In this document: piece by piece, positions 11,243 to 19,934 of the stretch | Position numbering within the stretch: the first letter of the stretch is position 1 | Layout: each line of letters begins with the position of its first letter | Source: Massilia litorea | Lineage (GTDB): Bacteria > Pseudomonadota > Gammaproteobacteria > Burkholderiales > Burkholderiaceae_D | Assembly: GCF_015101885.1 (NCBI RefSeq) | Contig: NZ_CP062941.1 | Location: 1,426,001-1,490,000, forward strand | DNA: 64,000 bases | Direction: 5' to 3' | Notes under the pieces: model-generated | What the model was told of the DNA's origin: nothing | What the model saw: the letters and a program-made list of their open reading frames with translations, nothing else | The model's database searches: none | Position numbers and translations under genes: made by a program

Positions 11243-12661
11243 CTAATGATGCCGCGCCAGCGTGGTCCCGGATGGGCGCTTCGACAATTGCACCGGCAGC
11301 CCCTTCAGGTGTTGAACGGCCTGCAGTAACTGAAAATCGCCCGCGCTGCCGTAAGCCAGCGGCTGGCGGTCACGCGCCGCATCCAATAAGGCCATCTGCT
11401 CTTCGATATCGTCGGGACGGGTCTTCGTCTCCCCGCTGCCGTCGCCCGACAGGTGGTGGTCGAGGTCGGCTTCGCGCAGGCGCAGCGCGTTCAGGCCGTC
11501 GTTCTCGGCGTTTTCGTCGACCGCGAAATCGGGGACGATGCCGCGCGCCTGGATCGAGCGTCCGTGTGGGGTGAAATAGCGCGCCGTCGTCAGTTTTACG
11601 GCAGCGTCGCGCCCGATCGGCCGGATCGTCTGCACCGAGCCTTTACCGAAGGTCTGGGTGCCGACGATGGCCGCGCGCTTGTGGTCCTGCAGGGCGCCGG
11701 CGACGATCTCGGACGCCGAAGCCGAGCCGGTATTGACCAGCACCACCAGCGGCAGCGTCTTGTACATTTTCGGGATGCTCGCGAGCGGATCGCGTCCGCT
11801 GCGCAGCATGTAGTGTTCGGGCTGACCATAAAAACGCTGGCGCGACTCGGGCAACTGGCCGTTGGTGGAAACGATTTCCGCGCCTTCCGGCAAAAAGGCG
11901 GCGGCCACGCCGATCGCGCCCTGCAGCAGCCCGCCCGGATCGTTGCGCAGGTCGAGCACCAGCCCTTTCAAATGCGGTTCCCGGCGCGCCAGTTCGGTCA
12001 GCTTTTCCGCCATGTCGTCGACGGTCGGTTCCTGGAACTGGGCGATGCGCAGCCAGCCGTAACCGGGTTCCACGATCTTCGCCTTGACGCTTTTCTGGAC
12101 GATCTCCTGGCGTTCGACGGTGAGCACCAGCGGCTGCGGCGCGCTGGCGCGGGCAATCGTCAGCGTAACGCGGCTGCCGGGCGCGCCGCGCATGCGCTTG
12201 ACCGCTTCTTCCAGGCCGAGGCCGCGCACATCGAGGCCGTCGATTCGGGTAATGCGGTCGCCGGCCTGGATGCCGGCGCGTTCGGCCGGCGAGTCTTCCA
12301 TCGGCGAGACGATTTCCACATAGCCGTCGTCGCTTTCCCCGATCTCGATGCCGAGGCCCACGAACTTGCCTTCGGTTCCTTCGCGCAGCTCGCGAAAGGC
12401 GGCCGGGTCGAGGTAGGCCGAGTGCGGGTCGAGCGAATCGACCATGCCCGAGATGGCGCTGGTGAGCAGCTTGCCCCCCTCGACCGGTTCGACGTAATCG
12501 GCGCGGATCAGCTCTACCGCCTTGGCCAGCTGCTGCAGCTGGTCGAGCGGCATGCTCGGCTCGACCGGTTTATAGGCGAGCGCGGAAAACTGCATCGTGA
12601 CGGCGGCGCCGGCGGCGAGGCCGACGGCAAGCAGGCCGGCGTTCTTGAGAGTGGAGCCCAT
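11243..12661 (-). CDS. ctpA: S41 family carboxyl-terminal processing protease
   Basis: Periplasmic C-terminal processing protease (tail-specific protease family), 472 aa from ATG 12661 (MGSTLKNAGLLAVGLAAG). It has an N-terminal membrane anchor or signal sequence, a PDZ domain (about residues 95-175, GLGIEIGESDDGYVEIVSP) and the S41 catalytic core with the Ser in NTGSASASEIVAGAL and the Lys in TFGKGSVQT. The frame is open upstream to 12763 (with an ATG at 12703); I prefer 12661 because it places the hydrophobic segment at the very N-terminus, although no strong RBS is visible at either site. Confidence 0.88.
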   Translation of the reverse strand: MGSTLKNAGLLAVGLAAGAAVTMQFSALAYKPVEPSMPLDQLQQLAKAVELIRADYVEPVEGGKLLTSAISGMVDSLDPHSAYLDPAAFRELREGTEGKFVGLGIEIGESDDGYVEIVSPMEDSPAERAGIQAGDRITRIDGLDVRGLGLEEAVKRMRGAPGSRVTLTIARASAPQPLVLTVERQEIVQKSVKAKIVEPGYGWLRIAQFQEPTVDDMAEKLTELARREPHLKGLVLDLRNDPGGLLQGAIGVAAAFLPEGAEIVSTNGQLPESRQRFYGQPEHYMLRSGRDPLASIPKMYKTLPLVVLVNTGSASASEIVAGALQDHKRAAIVGTQTFGKGSVQTIRPIGRDAAVKLTTARYFTPHGRSIQARGIVPDFAVDENAENDGLNALRLREADLDHHLSGDGSGETKTRPDDIEEQMALLDAARDRQPLAYGSAGDFQLLQAVQHLKGLPVQLSKRPSGTTLARHH

Positions 12662-13050
12662 AGTATCGGTGGTGGAAGAGTAGGAGCAGGTCCTGGCACG
12701 CATGAGATCGCGCGCCCCCAGTATAAACCCGAATCGTGCCCGGCCCGGGCTGCGCCCGCGCAAACGGGCGCGACTTGTAAAGCGGGTTGTACTTCCGGTA
12801 AGTAATTGTAAGAGTGGTCACCTGGGGACCAGGCCGGTCCTATAGTCGATTCCAGTTTTTCTCTCTCCACCCCAAAGTGGTTTCGCCCACGGTTCCCCAC
12901 CGTGGGTATTTTTTTGCCGATCCTGTGTTGTATCGAAAAGTAAAAAAGGATCAATGGATGAGGCGGTCTCGACGGCAGCCGCTAGAATGGCCGGTTGCGT
13001 CAATACCGATGGCGCTGCCGGCCCGGCGGCGCCTCACATAAAAAAGAGAC
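12662..13050. other. Divergent intergenic region between ctpA and the TonB-dependent receptor
   Basis: A 389-bp stretch with no credible coding frame. It should contain the ctpA promoter and the receptor promoter. The most obvious element is an intrinsic-terminator-like hairpin at 12886-12915 facing the receptor, listed separately. A TATAGT box at 12841-12846 could be a -10 element but has no good -35. Confidence 0.55.
12886..12915 (+). terminator. Orphan intrinsic terminator / possible attenuator upstream of TonB receptor
   Basis: CCCACGG (12886-12892) pairs with CCGTGGG (12900-12906) around a 7-nt loop and is followed by TA and seven T (12909-12915). No plus-strand gene ends upstream, so it would terminate either a leader transcript of the receptor gene 135 bp downstream or a short unannotated RNA. 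Confidence 0.7.
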
Positions 13051-15312
13051 ATGAACAAGCTGATTCCCACTGCCTGCCTTGCCCTGCTGGGTGCGGCAGG
13101 CTCCCCCGTCCTGGCCGCCGGCCAGAGCGTCGACACTGCCGCCCCTGCGCCCGATGCGCAGAAAACGACCGTCAAGGCGGCGCCCGCCACCAGCGGCAAA
13201 ACAGACGGAAAAACGAGTGAGGCGGCCCCGGTCGCCCAGGTCAGCGTCACCGGTTCGCGCGCCAACGACACCGATCAACGGCGCCTGTCGACGGCCTCGA
13301 AAATGGTCTTCGGACGCGAGGAACTCGACCGCAACGGCGATTCCAGCGTCGGCGACATTTTGAAACGCCTGCCGGGCGTGACGATGGGCGGGCCGCCGGG
13401 CCGCGGCGGCGGCGGCGCCGTGCGCATGCGCGGCCTGGGCAACGGCTACACGCAAGTGCTGATCAACGGCGAGCGGGCGCCTGCGGGGTTTTCGATCGAA
13501 TCGCTGCCGCCGGAGCAGGTCGAGCGCATCGAGGTCATGCGCGGACCGGTGGCCGAGCACAGCACGCAGGCGATCGCCGGCACCATCAACATCGTGCTGC
13601 GCGAGGGTTATCGTCAGAAGGACATCCAGTTGCGCGCGGGCGACAACATCAGCGCCGGGCTGCATTCGCCGAACCTGTCGCTGGCGCTGCCTGGCCAGTC
13701 CGGCAAGCTCTCCTGGCTGACGACGGTGAACGCGATGACCGGGCGCAGCCACAACGACAGCGACAGCTATGTGCGCGAGGAAGACCTCGCCGGCAAGGTG
13801 ACGCGCGAGCAGAACATCCATACCGGCATCGATTCGCGCACGCGCGGCATGTTCCTGTCGCCGCGCCTGTCCTATAAATTCGAAAACAGCGATACCCTGA
13901 CTTTTCAGCCCTTTATCGGCATCAATCGCAACGACAACGGCAGCGACACCCATATTGACCACCTGGGCGGCACCCGCCCGGCGGAATACGCGCGCCTGCG
14001 CACCGCTTCGACATCGGACTCCAGGTTCTTCCGCGCCATGGGCAACTGGCTGCACAAGATGGACGGCGGCGCCAAGCTCGACGTCAAACTGAGCGGGGGC
14101 GCGAGCCGCAACGACAGCGAGAGCCTGCGCCATACCTTCGATGAGGGAGGGGCGACCCTGCGCACCTTCAACGATGTCGACAACACCCGCAACAGCAACA
14201 TCACGCACAGCGGCAAGTACACGAAGCCGATCGGTAAAGGCCATTTGTTCGCCATGGGCTGGGATGTCGAAGGCGCGCAATTGCGCCAGGTGCACGTGGC
14301 CGAAGACGACGGCGGCGCGCTGTTCGACGATTCCGGCGCCAACCTGGAAGCGAGCACGCGCCGCCTGGCGCTGTTCGCCCAGGACGAGTGGGACATCACC
14401 GAACGCTGGTCGGTCTACCTCGGCCTGCGCTGGGAGGGGATCCGCACCACCAGCACCGGCAGCGCGTCGGAAGTCGAGAACACGAGCCGCGTCTGGAGCC
14501 CGGTCCTGCATACGGTATGGCGCATTCCCGGTTTCGAAAAGGACCAGGTGCGCGCCAGCCTGACCCAGAGCTATCGGGCGGCGCCGCTGAACGACATGAT
14601 CGCTTCTCCCTCGTTCGCGACCTATAACGCGCGCGTCAGTCCCGACCGCAGCGGCAACCCGAACCTGAAACCGGAACTGGCCAAGGGCATCGACCTCGCC
14701 TACGAACACTACCTCGGCAAAAGCGGCATCCTCAGCGCCAGCGGTTTTATCCGCAACGTCGACAACCTGATCCGGCGCGTGATCACCGAGCGCCCGACGA
14801 ACCAGGGCCTGCGCTATCTGTCGAGCCCCCAGAACATCGGCAGCGCGCGCACCAGCGGCATCGAACTGGAAGCGAAATTCCAGCTGGCCGAACTGGTGCC
14901 GAACAGCCCGGATATCGACTTCCGTTCCAATTACAGCCGCTTCTGGTCGAGGGTCGAGGGTATCCCGGGTCCGAACAACCGGCTCGACGGCCAGGCCGAG
15001 CAGACGGCCAATGTCGGCCTCGACTACCGGATGAAGGGGCGGCCCTTGACGCTCGGCGCCAGCTACAACTGGACCCCGCCGCTGCTGGTGCAGACCAGCG
15101 CCACCGAGGCCAGCGCCGCAGGCGCCAAGCGCCAGGTCGACCTGTACGGGTTGTGGAAATTCAGCGCGAATAACCAGCTGCGCCTGTCGGTCAACAACCT
15201 GCTGGCCGAGGACTACGTGACCGCGCGGTATTACACCGCGCCGACCGGCTACGTGCGCACCAGCGCGCACACCGATCCGACAGTCGGTTTGCGCCTCGAA
15301 ATGAAGCTGTAA
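13051..15312 (+). CDS. TonB-dependent outer-membrane receptor
   Basis: Outer-membrane active transporter for a siderophore or other nutrient, 753 aa. A cleavable signal peptide (about residues 1-23, ending SPVLAAG) and an Ala/Pro-rich spacer precede the plug domain (about residues 68-190, with VSVTGSR, LKRLPGVTMGG, RGLGNGYTQVLINGER and PEQVERIEVMRGP). The remaining roughly 560 residues form the beta-barrel, ending in a C-terminal aromatic/hydrophobic strand (TVGLRLEMKL). The ligand cannot be deduced. A terminator-like hairpin lies 135 bp upstream and another follows the gene. Confidence 0.9.
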   Translation: MNKLIPTACLALLGAAGSPVLAAGQSVDTAAPAPDAQKTTVKAAPATSGKTDGKTSEAAPVAQVSVTGSRANDTDQRRLSTASKMVFGREELDRNGDSSVGDILKRLPGVTMGGPPGRGGGGAVRMRGLGNGYTQVLINGERAPAGFSIESLPPEQVERIEVMRGPVAEHSTQAIAGTINIVLREGYRQKDIQLRAGDNISAGLHSPNLSLALPGQSGKLSWLTTVNAMTGRSHNDSDSYVREEDLAGKVTREQNIHTGIDSRTRGMFLSPRLSYKFENSDTLTFQPFIGINRNDNGSDTHIDHLGGTRPAEYARLRTASTSDSRFFRAMGNWLHKMDGGAKLDVKLSGGASRNDSESLRHTFDEGGATLRTFNDVDNTRNSNITHSGKYTKPIGKGHLFAMGWDVEGAQLRQVHVAEDDGGALFDDSGANLEASTRRLALFAQDEWDITERWSVYLGLRWEGIRTTSTGSASEVENTSRVWSPVLHTVWRIPGFEKDQVRASLTQSYRAAPLNDMIASPSFATYNARVSPDRSGNPNLKPELAKGIDLAYEHYLGKSGILSASGFIRNVDNLIRRVITERPTNQGLRYLSSPQNIGSARTSGIELEAKFQLAELVPNSPDIDFRSNYSRFWSRVEGIPGPNNRLDGQAEQTANVGLDYRMKGRPLTLGASYNWTPPLLVQTSATEASAAGAKRQVDLYGLWKFSANNQLRLSVNNLLAEDYVTARYYTAPTGYVRTSAHTDPTVGLRLEMKL

Positions 15313-15390
15313 ATGGAAGGCGATCCGCGGACATGCATATGTGCGCGGACGCCGACGGGCTGTAGCGCCCGTCAATACAGGCGCCGTGCA

Positions 15391-15423
15391 AAATGCGCGG
15401 CGGCCCGCACTGTGCGCATTTTT
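15391..15423 (+). terminator. Terminator after the TonB-dependent receptor gene
   Basis: AAATGCGC (15391-15398) pairs with GCGCATTT (15414-15421), followed by TT; the loop is 15 nt. It lies about 80 bp after the receptor stop. Confidence 0.6.
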
Positions 15424-15515
15424 GCCACATTCCCTCTCGACGGATGGGTCCGGATCGGGCATTCTTGCAGGATGACCCATGCCGCGGTCGCCAACGCTTG
15501 ACACGAGGAACTCCC

Positions 15516-17615
15516 TTGAAACGTACCCTTCTGAGCACCCTGACCCTGTCCGTCCTTGCCACTTTCGCCCATGCCGGCGACACGACGAAATCCAATGCCG
15601 CACCCGTCGCCGTCGCGGCGGCCAGCACCGCCAGCACCGCCAGTACTGCCGGCGCGCCGATCTCCGGCATCGACACCCAGTTCATCGACACCTCGGTGCG
15701 CCCGCAGGACGACTTCTTCACTTACCTGAACGGCAAGTGGCTGAAATCGACCGAGATCCCGGCCGACAAGGCCAGCTGGGGTACCTTCATGCAGCTGCGC
15801 GACGACAGCCAGGCGCACCTGCGCGGCATCATCGAGGCGGCCCAGAAGGATCCGCATAAAAAGGCCGGCACCGACGTGCAGAAGATCGGCGACCTGTACG
15901 CCAGCTTCATGGACGAAGCGAAGCTCGAAACGCTGGGCGTGAAACCCCTGGCCGGCGAACTGCAGCGCATCCGCACCCTGAAGGACAAGAAGGGTTTGCC
16001 GGAGCTGGTGGCCCACCTGTCGAAGATCGGCGTCGCCACGCCTTACGGCATCCGCGTCGGCCAGGATGCGCGCGCCTCGACGAAATACGCGACCTATATC
16101 GGCCAGGGCGGCCTCGGCATGCCGGACCGCGACTATTACCTGAAACTCGACGACAAGCGCATGGCCGACACGCGCGCCAAGTACGAAGCGCATGTCGCCC
16201 AGATCCTGACCCTGGCCGGCGCAAAGAACGCGGCCGAACAAGCCAAGGCCATCGTCGACTTCGAGACCGAACTGGCCAAGGTGCAATGGACCAAGGTCGA
16301 GAACCGCGACCCGGTCAAACGCTACAACAAGATGAGCGTGGCCGAACTCGGCGCGCTGACCCCGGGCTACGACTGGAATGCGGCGCTGGCTGCAGCCGGC
16401 GTCGGCAACAAGCTCGACTACGTCATCGTCGCCCAGCCGAGCTATCTCACCGGTTTTAATCAAGTCCTCGCCAAGACGGATCTGGCGACCCTGAAGTCCT
16501 ACTTCGAATGGCAGCTGCTGCGCGAATACTCGCCTTATCTGTCGAAGGCCTTCGTCGACGCCAACTTCGCCTTCTACGGCACCACGCTGACTGGCGTCAC
16601 CGAAAACCGTCCACGCTGGAAGATCGGCGTGTCGACCGTCGAAGGCGCACTCGGCGAAGCGGTGGGCCGCCAGTATGTCGGCAAATACTTCCCGGCCGAG
16701 CGCAAGGCGCGCATGGAAGAACTCGTGAAAAACGTGCTGGCCGCCTACAAGGACAGCATCGATACCCTCGACTGGATGACCCCGGCGACCAAGAAGGAAG
16801 CGCAGGCCAAGCTGGCGAAATTCACCCCGAAGATCGGCTACCCGAACAAGTGGCGCGACTATTCGAAGCTGAGCATCCGCAGCGACGACCTGGTAGGCAA
16901 CGTCAAGCGCGCGTCGGAGTTCGGCTACAACCGCAACATCGCGAAACTGGGTAAACCGATCGACCGCGAAGAGTGGGGCATGACGCCGCAGACGGTGAAC
17001 GCCTATTACAACAGCTCGATGAACGAGATCGTGTTCCCGGCCTCGATCCTGCAGCCGCCGTTCTTCGACATGCGCGCCGACGATGCCGTCAACTACGGTG
17101 CGATCGGCGCCGTGATCGGCCACGAAATCGGCCACGGTTTCGATGACAAGGGCAGCCAGTCCGACGGCGACGGCAACCTGCGCGACTGGTGGAGCAAGGA
17201 AGACCGCGCCGCCTTCCAGGCGCGTGCCGACATGCTGGTCAAACAGTACAACGGCTATAGCCCGATCCCCGGCTACAACGTCAACGGCGAACTGACCCTG
17301 GGGGAAAACATCGGCGACAACTCGGGCCTGGCGATCGCCTATAAAGCTTATAAAATCTCGCTCAAGGGCCAGCCGGCCCCGGTGATCGACGGCTTGACCG
17401 GCGACCAGCGCTTCTTCATGGGCTTCGGCCAGGTGTGGCGTAGCAAAATGCGCGAAGCGCAGCAGATCGTGCAAGTGAAAACCGACCCGCATTCGCCGGG
17501 CCAGTTCCGCGCCAACGGCACCGTGATGAACCACCCGGCCTTCTATGAGGCCTTCGGCGTGAAGGAAGGCGACAAAATGTATTTGGCGCCGAAAGACCGC
17601 GTCACGATCTGGTAA
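15516..17615 (+). CDS. M13 family metallopeptidase (PepO/neprilysin-like), copy 1
   Basis: Zinc endopeptidase of family M13, 699 aa. A TTG start at 15516 is preferred because it sits 6 nt after a GAGGAA Shine-Dalgarno and yields a proper signal peptide (LKRTLLSTLTLSVLATFAHAG); upstream in-frame ATG codons would add a non-signal-like extension through the preceding terminator. M13 hallmarks: NAYYNSSMNEIVFPA, the zinc site HEIGH in VIGHEIGHGFDD, the third ligand Glu in GENIGDNSG, and a C-terminal tryptophan. It is probably exported to the periplasm. It is followed by a close paralogue on the same strand. Confidence 0.9.
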   Translation: MKRTLLSTLTLSVLATFAHAGDTTKSNAAPVAVAAASTASTASTAGAPISGIDTQFIDTSVRPQDDFFTYLNGKWLKSTEIPADKASWGTFMQLRDDSQAHLRGIIEAAQKDPHKKAGTDVQKIGDLYASFMDEAKLETLGVKPLAGELQRIRTLKDKKGLPELVAHLSKIGVATPYGIRVGQDARASTKYATYIGQGGLGMPDRDYYLKLDDKRMADTRAKYEAHVAQILTLAGAKNAAEQAKAIVDFETELAKVQWTKVENRDPVKRYNKMSVAELGALTPGYDWNAALAAAGVGNKLDYVIVAQPSYLTGFNQVLAKTDLATLKSYFEWQLLREYSPYLSKAFVDANFAFYGTTLTGVTENRPRWKIGVSTVEGALGEAVGRQYVGKYFPAERKARMEELVKNVLAAYKDSIDTLDWMTPATKKEAQAKLAKFTPKIGYPNKWRDYSKLSIRSDDLVGNVKRASEFGYNRNIAKLGKPIDREEWGMTPQTVNAYYNSSMNEIVFPASILQPPFFDMRADDAVNYGAIGAVIGHEIGHGFDDKGSQSDGDGNLRDWWSKEDRAAFQARADMLVKQYNGYSPIPGYNVNGELTLGENIGDNSGLAIAYKAYKISLKGQPAPVIDGLTGDQRFFMGFGQVWRSKMREAQQIVQVKTDPHSPGQFRANGTVMNHPAFYEAFGVKEGDKMYLAPKDRVTIW

Positions 17616-17733
17616 AGTCATCAACCTGGTCGTGCATAAAGCCCGTCGCGACGGGACGTATGCATAGTCGACCGATCCGGCCGGTGCCCACGAGGCGCCG
17701 GCCGCCAACCTGATAAATAGTGGAGAGACACCC

Positions 17734-19803
17734 ATGAAGAAACACATGCTGAGCGCCCTGACGCTGGCACTGATCGCCGGTTTCGCACACGCCGAAGGCG
17801 CCGCCGGCACCGCCGCAGCCACCGCCAAAAGTGCCAAGGTCCCGGTCCTGTCGTCCGGCGTCGCCACCGAATACATCGAAGAGAGCGTGCGCCCGCAGGA
17901 CGATTTCTTCGAATACCTGAACGGCAAGTGGCTGAAAAATACCGAGATCCCGGCCGACAAGGCAAGCTGGGGTTCGTTCATGCAGCTGCGCGAGAACACC
18001 TTGCCGCGCCTACGCGGCATCATCGAAAAATCCGCCGCGACCAACCCGGCCGCCGCCACCGACGCCCAGCGCATCGGCGATTTTTATGCGAGCTTCATGG
18101 ATGAGGCGCGCCTGGAACAGCTGGGCGTGACGCCGCTGCAAGGCGAGCTGGCCAAGATCGCTGCGCTGAAAGACAAGTCCGAGTTGCCGGCCATGCTGGC
18201 GCGCCTCGGTAAAATCGGCGTCGGCGTTCCCTTCGACTTCGGCATCCACCAGGACAACAAGGATTCGACGAAATATGTGGCCGACATCGGCCAGGGCGGC
18301 CTGGGCATGCCGGACCGCGACTACTACCTGAAGGCGGACGACGCGAAACTGGCCGCCACCAAGGCGAAGTACCAGCAGCACGTCGAGAAGATGCTGGCGA
18401 TGGCGGGCGACAAGAACGCCGCCGCCAACGCGAAAGCCATCGTCGACTTCGAGACCGAGCTGGCGAACATCCAGTGGACCAAGGTCGAGCTGCGCGATCC
18501 AATCAAAGCCTACAACAAGGTCAACCTGGCCGACATGGACAAGATGGCGCCTGGCTACGACTGGAAGAGCTGGCTCGATACCACCGGCCTGTCCGGCAAG
18601 GCGACGTATGTGATCGTCGGCCAGCCGACTTACCTGAAGTCCTTCGTCGCGCTCTCGAACAAGACCTCGCTCGACACCTGGAAGGCATATCTGTCGCTGC
18701 ACCTGGTCCAGTCCTACGCCAGCTTCCTGTCGAAGAATTTCGTCGACGAGCGTTTCGACTTCTACGGCAAAACCCTGTCGGGCGTGACCGAGATCGAGCC
18801 GCGCTGGAAGCGTGGCGTCAGCGCCGTCGAGCGTTCGCAGGGCGAGGCACTGGGCAAGCTGTACGTGGCCGAGTACTTCCCGCCTGAGCACAAGGCGCGT
18901 ATGGAAAAGCTGGTGAAAAACCTGCTGGCCGCTTATAAAACCAGCATCGACAAGCTCGACTGGATGAGCCCGGCGACCAAGAAGGAAGCGCAGGCGAAAC
19001 TGGCCAAGTTCACGCCGAAGATCGCCTACCCGAACAAGTGGAAGGATTACTCGGCGCTGGTCGTCAAGCGCGACGACCTGGTCGGTAATGTGATGCGTTC
19101 GCGGGTGGTCGAAGCGGACCGCGAGATCAACAAGCTGGGCAAGCCGATCGACCGCGAAGAGTGGGGCATGACGCCGCAGACGATCAACGCCTACTACAAC
19201 CCGGAAATGAACGAGATCGTGTTCCCGGCCGCGATCCTGCAGCCGCCGTTCTTCGATGCCAACGCGGACGACGCGGTCAACTACGGCGGCATCGGTGCCG
19301 TGATCGGCCACGAGATCAGCCACGGCTTCGACGACCAGGGTGCCCAGTACGACGGCAACGGCAACCTGCGCGACTGGTGGAGCCCGGCCGACCACAAGAA
19401 CTTCAAGGCCAAGGCCGACATGCTGGTCAAGCAGTACAACGGCTACAGCCCGCTGCCTGGCTACAACGTCAATGGCGCACTGACGCTGGGCGAAAACATC
19501 GCCGACAACTCGGGTCTCGCCATCGCCGCGAAAGCGTATAAAATCTCGCTGAAGGGCAAAAAGGCGCCGGTGATCAACGGCCTGACCGGCGAGCAGCGCC
19601 TGTACATGGGCTGGGCGCAAGTCTGGCGCGAGAAGATGCGCGAGCCGGCCCGGATCGCCCAGGTCAAGACCGACCCGCACTCGCCGGGCCAGTTCCGCGC
19701 CAACGGCACCCTGATGAACCAGCCGGGCTTCTACGAGACCTTCAAGGTCAAGCAGGGCGACAAGATGTACCTGGCGCCAAAGGACCGCGTGATCATCTGG
19801 TAA
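17734..19803 (+). CDS. M13 family metallopeptidase (PepO/neprilysin-like), copy 2
   Basis: A 689-aa paralogue of the preceding gene with the same layout: signal peptide (MKKHMLSALTLALIAGFAHAEG), M13 N-terminal domain, NAYYNPEMNEIVFPA, zinc site HEISH, GENIADNSG and a C-terminal Trp. ATG at 17734 follows a GGAGAGAC ribosome-binding site. The two proteins match along their whole length with long identical blocks, so they arose by tandem duplication; the 118-bp gap has no obvious terminator, making an operon likely. A strong terminator follows. Confidence 0.9.
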   Translation: MKKHMLSALTLALIAGFAHAEGAAGTAAATAKSAKVPVLSSGVATEYIEESVRPQDDFFEYLNGKWLKNTEIPADKASWGSFMQLRENTLPRLRGIIEKSAATNPAAATDAQRIGDFYASFMDEARLEQLGVTPLQGELAKIAALKDKSELPAMLARLGKIGVGVPFDFGIHQDNKDSTKYVADIGQGGLGMPDRDYYLKADDAKLAATKAKYQQHVEKMLAMAGDKNAAANAKAIVDFETELANIQWTKVELRDPIKAYNKVNLADMDKMAPGYDWKSWLDTTGLSGKATYVIVGQPTYLKSFVALSNKTSLDTWKAYLSLHLVQSYASFLSKNFVDERFDFYGKTLSGVTEIEPRWKRGVSAVERSQGEALGKLYVAEYFPPEHKARMEKLVKNLLAAYKTSIDKLDWMSPATKKEAQAKLAKFTPKIAYPNKWKDYSALVVKRDDLVGNVMRSRVVEADREINKLGKPIDREEWGMTPQTINAYYNPEMNEIVFPAAILQPPFFDANADDAVNYGGIGAVIGHEISHGFDDQGAQYDGNGNLRDWWSPADHKNFKAKADMLVKQYNGYSPLPGYNVNGALTLGENIADNSGLAIAAKAYKISLKGKKAPVINGLTGEQRLYMGWAQVWREKMREPARIAQVKTDPHSPGQFRANGTLMNQPGFYETFKVKQGDKMYLAPKDRVIIW

Positions 19804-19822
19804 GCACCGGATCACGTTCTAC

Positions 19823-19861
19823 AAAAAACACCGCCTGGCTTGCGCCGGCGGTGTTTTTTTT
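19823..19861. terminator. Bidirectional intrinsic terminator after the M13 peptidase pair
   Basis: ACACCGCC (19828-19835) pairs with GGCGGTGT (19847-19854), flanked by an A-run on the left (19823-19828) and an eight-T run on the right. It can therefore work in both directions and serves the convergent genes on either side. Confidence 0.85.
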
Positions 19862-19881
19862 GCTTACCGGGGCGGACAAAT

Positions 19882-19913
19882 AAAAAGCCCCAGCGGCCTT
19901 GCGGCGGCTGGGG
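19882..19913 (-). terminator. Terminator of the large lipoprotein gene
   Basis: On the minus strand CCCCAGC and GCTGGGG (19888-19894 and 19907-19913) form a 7-bp stem followed by a C and a T-run (complement of AAAAA, 19882-19886). It lies about 20 bp after the stop of the minus-strand gene. Confidence 0.8.
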
Positions 19914-19934
19914 TAGTGTCGAAGTTGGCGTTGA

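Noticed and set aside
13000..15603. Very long antisense open frame (867 codons) opposite the TonB-dependent receptor
   Set aside because: Typical shadow frame of GC-rich coding DNA; no family motif, no RBS, and the opposite strand is a clear receptor. The same applies to 15372-18074 and 4517-6688 on the minus strand.
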